Assembly (NCBI GenBank): GCA_026419775.2 | Contig: JAOPGA020001432.1 | Coordinates: 1-35,917, forward strand | Source: Acrasis kona | Lineage: Eukaryota > Heterolobosea > Eutetramitea > Acrasida > Acrasidae | Direction: 5' to 3' | DNA length: 35,917 nt | Shown here: positions 27,058 to 35,917 of the stretch, in pieces | Numbering within the stretch: the first letter of the stretch is position 1 | Layout: each line of letters opens with the position of its first letter | Program-made: the position numbers and the translations under genes | The notes under the pieces: model-generated | Database searches by the model: none | Told to the model about the DNA's origin: nothing | The model's input: the letters and a program-made list of their open reading frames with translations, nothing else

Positions 27058-30000
27058 ATGTCAGCTATTAGGGTGTTGTATAGCTCACTCATGTGGCTCT
27101 TTTTCTTGACCATCGTTCAAGGGCAAACACTCGTTGGTGGCTATGGATCATCCAAGTATGTCTAATCTCTTTCCTTTTAGCTATTACTAAACATTCATGT
27201 AGCTTGTACCAGTTTGGTGACACAAAAACTAACAATACTGACCGATTGTATCTCACGATCGTTAATATGGGATACTATTTGTTAAATAACAAAATTTCAC
27301 AATACAGTAGTGGCTACTACCACTCCATGCTTATTACCAGCAGTGGTAGTGTCTTTGGATTCGGTCTTAACAAGTAATATATATTGAATGTTGTAGTAAA
27401 CATTATAGTTTAGGACAAGCAGGGTTTGTTGGTACATACAGAATACCTTTTCCTGTTAATATACCAGGCGGTAAAACTGCCAAGGTCGTACACGCAGGAG
27501 GTTTCCACTCCTTAGTGATAACAAACGACAACCTATTGTACTCTACTGGTTCCAACTTGTAAGTTTATATTGTTCGATCACTTAATTTTGTTAGAAACGG
27601 AGCGCTAGGAATTGGAAACTACAATGACACCGCTGGATTTACGTTAGTTGATTATAGCGGCGCACTTAGCGGTAAAACTATTGTTTCCGTCAAGGGAGGA
27701 TTAAGGCACACATTGTGCATTACCTCAGATAACAAGATCTTCTCATTCGGTCTAAACTCGAACGGTCAACTTGGAAATGGCAACACAGCCAACTATCCCT
27801 CTGCTGTACCGGTCGATATGAGTGGTGTCATGTCAGGAAAGACAATTATTCAAGTTGAAGCTGGTGGAGCTCACAGTTTGGCACTATCATCAGATGGAAA
27901 AGTCTATGGTTGGGGAAACAACATGTTTGAAATTAATGTTTCATTCATTTAATAATTTTAGATTTGGATCGCTCGGAACGAACACAACGCTCAGCGTGAA
28001 TAGTTTACCGCTTGAAGTAATTTCAACAGACGCACTTTCTGGAAAAATAATCAAACAAATCAAAACAGGATTATATCATTCTTTACTATTGTCGACTGAC
28101 GGCATTGTATTTTCGATGGGAAAAAACGATCGTGGTCAATTAGGAACAAACAACAACGACACTCAATCAAATATACCAGTTCCAATTTACACCGGTGGAG
28201 ATCTTTCTGGAAAGACAATAAAGCAGATCGGATGTGGAGCGTTTCATAACCTGCTATTAACAACAAATAATACGATTTTAGCATTTGGTTCCAATACGTA
28301 AGGTTCTATTTAGTTTGGTTCTCACACAATTAGAAACTTTGAATTAGGCAATGTTGACGAGAAGGGCATCGATCAGTACAAACCCGTAAAAACAATAACC
28401 AACCTCATCGGTAACGGAACAATCTTGCAAGTTGATGGCGGCATCGGCACTACATTTATAATGTGGAACGTTTCTTCAACAGCATACACAGGTCCTCTTT
28501 TGAACGTTCCAGGAAATACGTTTGACCAAATAGCTGGTATTGGACCCAACAAGTAAGTACTATATTTTCGACCACTTTTCAATCAACATTAGTAACATTC
28601 AAATCGGAAATGGAGATGCTTCGGCAAGTCAAACACAATTTGTGCCATCGGTAGTCATCGCAAAGGATACATTTTGTGGGAAGAAAATTGCACAGCATCA
28701 TACCATCAGCTACTCATCTCTCATTCTAACAAGCGATGGAATCGCATACAGCAACGGAATCAACACGTAAGACATATTTTTATAAACATGCAAAAATGAC
28801 ATTGAAAGTTTTGGTGCAAATGGAATCGGTACAACGGCTTCAAGTCCTTTTCCTTCCCCAGTGTTGGGCATATCCAAGAAAATAGCACAAGTGTCATCAG
28901 GATCTTTGCACTCTCTTGTACTTTCTGTTGATGGTTTAGTCTATGGATTTGGTTACAACAAGTAAGTCTTTACGTCGTTATTTGACAGTTGACACGTTTA
29001 CTAGTCTAGGTCAACTGGGAATAGCCACCACCACTTTTTACAGTCTTCTACCTACTCCTGTTGCAACCAGTGGTGTGTTATATAATAAATTTGTAGTTCA
29101 GGCAATTGCTGCCAACGGATGGAGTTTACTATTGACATCTGATGGTTTTATGATCGCGTTTGGAGCTAATGCGTATGATTAGTTTTTTTTTTGCGTTTTT
29201 TATTCTTTTAGTGATTACCAACTTGGTAATGGCGATTTGGACACCTTCAGTCAATATACACCTGGATTCGTAGTACCCGATGGTGTTTTATTAGGAAAGA
29301 AGGTCGTTCAAATATCAACCGGTGATACTCATGCTATGGCACTCACTAGTGATGGAGATTGCGTGGGATTTGGTTATAATACGTAAGTACTATAGTGATC
29401 ATACATCATGTAATTGTGTAGATTTGGTCAAGTTGGTAACAACAACACTGCTAATGTATTGGTTCCAGCATCTATAGTAGTGACTGGTTCGTTAGTTGGT
29501 AAAACAATTGTACAAGTATCAGGCGGTTATAGACACACACTGTTCTTGGCATCAACAGGTGAAGTTTTTGCAAGTGGTTCGAATTCATATGGACAATTGG
29601 GTATTAATAACGCTGCTATTGATAAGACATTATATCCTGTCCCCATATATGTATCAAACTATTTAAATAATAGACCCATTGCAAAAATAAGTGCTGGCTA
29701 TGTAAGTTCACTGATACAAGCAGTAGATGGGTCAGTATATAGCTTTGGATATGCATATGGTCAAGGTGCAGCAGATTCCATTAATCTTTTGATTGAACCA
29801 TATCCATTGGCCATGACTGGACCAATCAAAGGAAATAACATTGTTGGTATTTCTGTCGCTGGCCAAAATTTCTTTATTTATTATAATGTTACTTCTCGTT
29901 CATATAATGGCACTGTCAATATGTCCAATTCTGCATTTAGAATAGGTGCTGTTGGTTCAAATTCATTTGGTCAACTTGGTGTAAATGAAAATAACTTATC

Positions 30001-33000
30001 GCCTCATAATTACCCTGTCATGGCTGATATGTCTACTTTTTGTAATAGCACCATGATACAAATTCAATCTGGTAGTTTGCATAGTAGCGTTTTGTTCTCG
30101 GATGGAACTGTGTACTCTTCAGGCAGTAACATGTAAGTTTACGTTGACTTGTGTGTTATAACCAAAATAGAAATGGTCAAATTGGAACCGGTTCAAAAAC
30201 TAATTCTACTTCTTTTACAAAAATGTTACCTGGACTGATTAGTAACATGAAGATCACACAAATCAGTTCGATTGACTCTCACACCTTACTATTGAACTTT
30301 GATGGCAAAGTATATGGAACGGGTCTTAATACGTAAGATTTGTTCCTTTGTGTTTATAATAACAATATAGATTTGGTCAACTAGGAGATTCTACCACCAC
30401 CACAAAAACAACACCAGTCTCCGTCGATACATGTGGTGCATTATACAACAAAAATGTAGCCATTGTGAGAGCAGGTAGTACTTTTAGTTTGGTACTTACA
30501 ACAGATAATTTATTAATATCATTTGGATCCAACTCGTAATTTTGATTTTATTATGTATATCGATATATCATTGTAATAGTTTTGGACAGCTTGGAACTGG
30601 TAACACTGTCGCCGATAGTTTTTCTAGTAGTCCTTTAGGCGTAGTTAGGAGCAAAGTATGGACTGATAGAATCATAAAAGACATTCAATGTGGATACTTC
30701 CATAGCTTGTTTATAACAGCAGATGGACTTGTATATAGTTTTGGTAACAATAGGTAACTTTTGTATCTACAGCGTTGTGTAACCAACATTAGGAATGGCC
30801 AACTTGGAATTGGCACCACTACTGATTCTTATGTGCCTATCGCACCAGCTGTTAGACCATGGACTACTGATGGAAGAACTGCTGTTGGTATCAAAACTGG
30901 AGGTTTATTCTCCATGGTACTCACTACCGATGGAACTGTCTACTCTTTTGGATCAAATGCGTAAGTTACTCCATTTTATAACAAGTATAATATATGAAAG
31001 ATATGGACAACTCTGTAACAATGATGTGAATGCTAATATCCAATCAACTCCCACTGTTATTTATAGTGGTGGTTTATTGGCTGGTAAATCTATTAGTAGA
31101 ATGTTCGCTGGACCATATTCAACTATGCTCTTGACAACTACTAATGAAGTGTTTAGTTGTGGTTATAACTTGTAAGAAAATTCCACCAAATTATTTAACT
31201 ATTATGTAGATATAATCAATTAAGCGTGAGTACTACAAATTTAAGAAATCCAGTTCCATCACAAACTATTCTTGTGAATGCACTTGGAGGTATTATTACT
31301 GATGTAGGAATGGGTTACAACCATACCTCATTTTTATATAATACAACAAGCGTGTACCAAATAGTTCCATCGCCTTCTGCAATCCAACCATTTGTACTTG
31401 GTGGATTTGGTGAAAATATTTGTGGAACTATAGGAGTGGGCAACAACTCTTTACAACCTGTTCCTGTTCCAACTATAACTCCATCCAATATTGTTCAATT
31501 TAACATCAAATACAAACACACTTTATTATTAACATCAGATAACAATATTTATGCAATGGGATATAACAAGTAATCTATATAGGCTTGATAATATATTATT
31601 CATATTTAGATTTTCACAATTAGGAAATGGAAATACCTCTGATGTAAATGTACCCACACCAATTTTGAAAACTGGAAGTTTGATTGGAAAAACAATATCT
31701 ATGATTAGCGCTGGTGGTTTACATTCGTTGTTGTTGACAACAGAGGGTATAGTTTATTCATTTGGAAATAACCAGTAAGTGATTAATTTATGAAAGTCAT
31801 TATGATGATAGATATGGTCAACTTGGAAATGGAGACACAACCGAATCACAACAAAGCACTGCTCAACCAATTGTAACATGCGGTGTTTTATTTAACAAAA
31901 CAATTGTACAAATTGTTGGCGGTTTATTTAGCAGTGTACTATTAAGTGCAGATAATAGGCTGTATACATTTGGAAATGGAGCTAATGGAGCTATTGGTAA
32001 TGGTGACGTTACTCAAAGTAACTACAAGTACTTTACTGCCATTGCAGTCATCATGTATGGAGCATTGAGTGGTAAAAGCATTTCTCAGATAAGTGCCTCT
32101 CATCATGTATTGGTACTTACATCATCTGGTAATGTGTATGGATGGGGTAAAAACGAGTAAGTGTCTTCATGCATTACTTTTTTAAAAATTTTAGTAATGG
32201 TCAACTCGGTATTGGAAATAACATTGATCAATATGCACCTGTTGCAATCAATCAAACAGAGATTGGTAATAGGATGATCGTTCAAGTGAGCTGTGGATCG
32301 AAGCACTCATTGGTGCTATCTAGTGATGGGTATGTATTCTCGTTTGGAAGTAACAGGTATGAATCTTTCTATTAAAAATAATTAATTACTTTAAAAAGTA
32401 ATGGTCAACTTGGTATTAATGACAATACTGGAGGAATGTTTTATAATCCAGTTACGTTGATGAACTATAACGTATCATTTATTAGCGCTGGATGGTCGCA
32501 CTCTATTGTCATTTCCAATGCTGGTGTTGCTTATACATTTGGAGAAAACTTGTAAGTTGATTTTTGAGAGGAGATTACTGATAAATGATAGAAATGCTAC
32601 TTTGGGAACTGGTGTTATAGGTACTTATAATCAGATCACTCCAGTTGCCATTTATGCGAATGGGTCGTTGTTGAATAATTATGTAGTACAGGCTGTTGCA
32701 GGGTATTATACAACAATGATATCTTGGAGACCACAACCGACTACAACGCCAACTCCCACACCAACCCCCACACCGACTCCGACTCCTACTCCAACTCCTA
32801 CTCCAACATCAACCCCTACACCGACCACAACTCCCACGCCTACTACAACTCCTACAGCTACACCAACCCCAACTCCTACGCCCACGCCTACTCCTACGCC
32901 AACTCCAACTCCGACGCCCACCCCCACCCCCACACTAACTTCAACTCCTACACCGACGCCATCTCCTACGCCAACTCCTACAACAACAACTCCAACTCCT

Positions 33001-34812
33001 ACCCCAACGCTAACTAATACACCAACATCAACTCCAACTCCCACTTTAACCCCTACCCCAACACCCACTTCCACATCAACTCCCACTCCAACGCTAACAC
33101 TCACTTCAACAGCAACTCCAACTTCTTCACCTACTCAAACTCCTACGCTTACTCCAACGCCGACTCCTACGCCAACACCTACATCCACTTTAACTCCTAC
33201 TTCAACACCCACTCTTACGCCAACTCCCACATCCACTTCAACGCTAACACCAACCACATCCCCAACTCCGTCTACAACACCAACACTAACTCAAACCAAT
33301 ATATCTACTCTCACACCAACGCCCACTCCAATTGCCACTATAATTTCAATATCTACCCCTACGATAGCACAAACTACAACAGACACATCAACACCAACAC
33401 CCACTTCCACGCCTACACCTACACCAACATCCACTTATACATCAACACTTATACCAACTCCCACAGATACATTCACTCCCTCAACAACACCCATAGTATT
33501 AGCCCCAAATATCTCATCTACATTAACACCTACTCCATCCATCACACCAACATTACTCATGGTCTCCACACCAATCGCAACATTCACTCCTACTCCCACC
33601 TCTATAACTCTTACACCAACCTCTACACCAACAAGTACTACCATGAACAACAACGCCACTGTTTTCTTACAAACAAGCACCAACATCATATCATTTGGAG
33701 ATGTAGTCGTCATCTCAGGAACTGGGTTTTTAAGCGTGTCATCCGTTCATTGTAATTTTGTTGTAAAAGATAGCGGCAAATCATTCGTTGATGTTGCTTC
33801 CATAAAAAATGATATTAGTTGCTCCTGTGGGGTCAACTTCAACATTAGTTCCACGTCTCTTGTTACTTTAATTGTTTATGATAATTTTAATAACTCACAA
33901 TCATTCACATTACAATACACCATAAGAGAACCTTTTGTAGCCTCTTTTAATTCTGATGAGAATTGTAATCAAAATATTCAAACTATCTCAGATGGCTGTC
34001 CTAGTGTATTAATTCGAGATAATGTTCTGTCCATGAGTTCTTCATTCTCTAGTTCAAACTCAAGAAGAGCCATTATATTCCCGAGTACTTATAATAATAC
34101 TGATAAACAATTCTTTGCAGAGTTTAAGCTATATACTGACCCAGTTCGTATGGGCAACTACTTGGAAGTGTGGTCATTCAAAAATGAAAAAATATTTGTA
34201 ATGACATCACTAAGTGTCACTGATTCTGGCAATCAGTTTTTATCCGTTTCTTACAATTCTTCCGGAAATTCATATAGAAAATCAAAGTCATGTAATTTTA
34301 ATATGAATACACAATATAGGTTGCAGTTGAGAATTCAACAACTAATATCAACCATTACTATACAATCTGATCTGTTTGATACTCAATATATGAACAAGTC
34401 CATCTGTACAATCAATTATACTCCTGATCGTTTCTCTTCTATTATGACTAATAATGTGTTGGTACTGTCTCAAAGTAATTATGCATATGTAATGGATAGT
34501 AGAAGGTTCTTGACGACTATGGCTGTATCTAACATGACTATTTTATTCTCTAGATATGGAGTTGAGTGCGGTTCATCTAGTTGCGAGTCAAGCTTACCTT
34601 CTACCAACACTGGCTATCAAGATAGCAACAGTCAAACAAGGACATTATTAGCGTTCATTATACCAATTATTACATTGGTCCTTACAGGATTGGTAGTTGT
34701 TGTAGCCATAATTGTTATGTATTTGATAATAAGAAGAAGGAATAAGATACACAATGTTAAACTTATAGAAACCGAATCGACTGGTTTTGAAATGGAAGAA
34801 CATAGAAAATAA
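27058..34812 (+). CDS. Cell-surface RCC1-repeat receptor-like protein (22 exons, about 2308 aa)
   Basis: Type I membrane protein assembled from 22 exons. Exon 1 (27058-27155) codes a signal peptide ([20 protein letters not shown], cleavage about residue 22). Later exons start at 27203, 27409, 27595, 27962, 28334, 28593, 28809, 29005, 29212, 29422, 30171, 30371, 30580, 30793, 31001, 31210, 31610, 31812, 32195, 32399 and 32592. All introns are about 36-47 nt, GT-AG and phase 2. All internal exon lengths are multiples of three. Exons 2-22 hold about 28 RCC1 repeats (pattern GQLGxG...GxxHSLxLTxDGxVYxFGxN). Exon 22 adds a Thr/Pro stalk (about 1615-1920), an Ig/IPT-like domain (about 1925-2010), a jelly-roll-like domain (about 2015-2240, several Cys and N-glycosylation sites), one helix (about 2254-2282) and a 26-residue basic-acidic tail. 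RCC1 propellers are normally intracellular. Ligand unknown; adhesion is a guess. Confidence 0.88.
32734..33645 (+). repeat. Degenerate ACTCCN/ACNCCN minisatellite coding the Thr/Pro stalk
   Basis: About 900 bp of imperfect 6-base units. In frame they give mostly alternating Thr-Pro, with Ser, Leu and Ala more common towards the 3' end, which suggests an older, more diverged half. The product is extended and rich in possible O-glycosylation sites, like a mucin stalk. The opposite strand is also open (Val-Gly repeats), but this follows from the composition. Confidence 0.9.
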
Positions 34813-34944
34813 ACTTTAACCTTTTTATCTAATTTCATTATAGGTGCACCAATCCTCTTGTCTTGGTCTGTTCAATAAGTCCAGCATTTAGTTAACTCAG
34901 GCCAGGGACTAGGTGAAACTTTTCTCCTTTGTGGCTTCAAACAT

Positions 34945-34950
34945 AAAAAA
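34945..34950 (-). terminator. Pol III terminator (T6) of tRNA-Lys(TTT)
   Basis: Six T residues on the minus strand begin two bases after the discriminator base. This is the normal signal for RNA polymerase III release and supports the gene being transcribed. Confidence 0.8.
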
Positions 34951-34952
34951 GA

Positions 34953-35035
34953 CGCCCACCGGGGGGCTCGAACCCCCGACCATTGGATTAAAAGTCCAAC
35001 GCTCTACCGAATACTCGTTACTGAGCTAGACGGGC
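34953..35035 (-). tRNA. tRNA-Lys(TTT) with a 10-nt D-loop insertion
   Basis: Minus-strand cloverleaf of 83 nt. Acceptor GCCCGTC/GGTGGGC, discriminator G, anticodon stem TTGGA/TCCAA closing CTTTTAA (anticodon TTT), T arm GGGGG-TTCGAGC-CCCCC. A T6 run at 34950-34945 just after the 3' end is a good Pol III terminator. The D arm GCTC/GAGC holds 18 nt in place of 8. Removing AACGAGTATT leaves AGTCGGTA, the standard eukaryotic tRNA-Lys D-loop with the G18-G19 pair. No intron at the normal 37/38 site. A TATATA stretch lies about 15-25 bp upstream (35048-35060). Confidence 0.88.
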
Positions 35036-35302
35036 CATATAAACATCTAGTATATATAAACTAGTGTTATATTATTATTCTACCTGTCATCTAACCTATT
35101 ATCATAATTTATTAGCTTTATATTGTGCCACTTTCGTTGGTGGCATAGTATAATGATGCTTCAGTGATAGTGATTCTTTTATAAGATTTCTGCGGGAATT
35201 TGTAGTCTTACCAAAACTAGATTGTCAGACTCACTCGATATAAATAGATTCCTAGTGTAGCACACACCAACCCATAAAATATTTGGAATAACTCACCAAC
35301 GA

Positions 35303-35917
35303 ATGTTAAACTCAACATACATGTACCTAAAATACTTACGCAATCTTACGTTATATACACCTTTCGAAGTTCAGGTTCGAGATTTGACCAGCAATGACGA
35401 TTTCGACGGTGACGAGGAAGAGGCTATTAAAGAATTGGTTTTTTCTACAAACAACTACAACAACTACATCTTGACAATGCGAGTACTATCAGAGAGGATG
35501 GCCGATACTGGTAGAAACTACAAACATGTTTTAAAAGCATTATACATTCTTCGCCACCTTTTGATACATTCGCATACAGATTACATCGTTACAGAATGCC
35601 GAAGTAACATTGTTGGGCTAACATTGCTTGTCAAATTTCAGTATGTGGACGAAAACCAAGTTGATAGAGGCGAAGAGGTTCGCCGTCTCTCTGAGGACAT
35701 TATCAAACTATTGATGGACAAGCAAAATCTCAGGGAGCTAAGAAGATTAGCAGCGCAAGGACAATTTAAAGGTTTTCCACCCCTCACACATCCATCAGCA
35801 TATAGCGAAAAGCATTCTGATTGGGAGAGTACGATAGAACCCGAAATAGTATTTACAACAACACGAACCAAGGGCGGTGGCACATCAAACCTTTTCGTAC
35901 TGGACGACCAATCACAA
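35303..35917 (+). CDS. ENTH-domain (epsin-like) protein, cut by the window edge
   Basis: Open from the ATG at 35303 to the last base, at least 205 residues, so the C-terminus lies outside. Residues about 1-150 match the ENTH fold: YLRNLTLYTPFEVQVRDLTS, then YILTMRVLSERM, YKHVLKALYILRHLLIHSH, FQYVDENQVDRGEEVRRLSE and IIKLLMDKQNLRELRR. These correspond to the helices that bind phosphoinositides and the stretch before the clathrin/adaptor-binding tail in epsins. The N-terminal helix is not the classic epsin helix 0, so it may be an epsinR/Ent3-like or a more divergent member. The Gly/Thr-rich stretch after residue 190 looks like the start of a disordered tail. Role: clathrin-coat membrane traffic, by family. 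Confidence 0.85.
   Translation, partial: MLNSTYMYLKYLRNLTLYTPFEVQVRDLTSNDDFDGDEEEAIKELVFSTNNYNNYILTMRVLSERMADTGRNYKHVLKALYILRHLLIHSHTDYIVTECRSNIVGLTLLVKFQYVDENQVDRGEEVRRLSEDIIKLLMDKQNLRELRRLAAQGQFKGFPPLTHPSAYSEKHSDWESTIEPEIVFTTTRTKGGGTSNLFVLDDQSQ

Noticed and set aside
27203-32551. CRISPR-like or satellite array
   Set aside because: The regular spacing comes from RCC1-repeat exons; the repeats are similar at protein level only and the introns are not alike.
32706-33104. Minus-strand frame of Val-Gly repeats opposite the Thr/Pro stalk
   Set aside because: It is the forced complement of the Thr-Pro repeat; no ATG context, introns or other protein features.
34994-35020. Standard bulge-helix-bulge intron in the tRNA-Lys(TTT) D-loop
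   Set aside because: The 10-nt insertion cannot form the 4-bp central helix with two 3-nt bulges; only a 3-bp CGA/TCG hairpin is possible. An intron remains possible by another route.
1-35917. Bacterial operons, Shine-Dalgarno sites, rho-independent terminators
   Set aside because: Spliced genes and eukaryotic families throughout; such signals would have no meaning here.

Overview
The window is nuclear DNA of a unicellular eukaryote. It is AT-rich and gene-dense. It has short GT-AG spliceosomal introns (about 35-45 nt in every gene whose exons I could join), AATAAA-like poly(A) signals at or inside stop codons, and eukaryote-only genes (Ras, Mps1/TTK, CWC22, a kinesin-12-like motor, a tubulin-type carboxypeptidase, an ENTH protein). 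The tubulin-code enzyme, the mitotic motor and a large surface protein would suit an amoeboid or amoeboflagellate protist. Heterolobosea is my best guess, but nothing in the window proves it.

Layout. 77-774: a Ras GTPase. 993-1639: a Spec3/Stum-like membrane protein (minus). 1640-7300: a gene-poor, AT-rich island holding every N in the window. It contains two inverted fragments of the 3' end of a LINE-type retrotransposon, a Tc1/mariner-type DDE transposase fragment, a hAT transposase fragment and one orphan reading frame. 7602-8213: a four-helix membrane protein. 8210-10369 (minus): Mps1/TTK kinase, divergent from 10468-11346, an HMCES/SRAP abasic-site protein. 11461-12483: a Dug3-type class II glutamine amidotransferase. 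12498-15195 (minus): GBA2-like glucosylceramidase, divergent (51 bp) from 15247-17594, a cytosolic carboxypeptidase with an unusual C-terminal membrane anchor. 17688-19664: a long coiled-coil protein, convergent with 19661-21736 (minus), CWC22. 22016-25039: kinesin-12/KIF15-like. 25239-25320 and 34953-35035 (both minus): tRNA-Lys genes with enlarged D-loops. 25704-26642 (minus): a DEP-domain protein. 26672-27025: a small one-helix protein. 27058-34812: a 22-exon gene for a predicted cell-surface protein of about 2308 residues (signal peptide, about 28 RCC1 repeats, Thr/Pro stalk, two extracellular domains, one membrane helix). 35303 to the right edge: an ENTH protein, cut by the window end.

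How it fits together. The 7.6-25 kb part is a compact core of conserved genes. Several act in mitosis or on microtubules (Mps1, kinesin-12, carboxypeptidase, possibly the coiled-coil protein) and others in genome or RNA maintenance (HMCES, CWC22). Neighbours are packed as divergent pairs with very short shared promoters and convergent pairs that end within a few bases of each other; two pairs share the same TTAA as both stop codons. The most unusual items are the extracellular RCC1 protein built almost one repeat per exon, the D-loop insertions in both lysine tRNAs, the tail-anchored carboxypeptidase, and a conserved -1 slippery heptamer in both LINE fragments.
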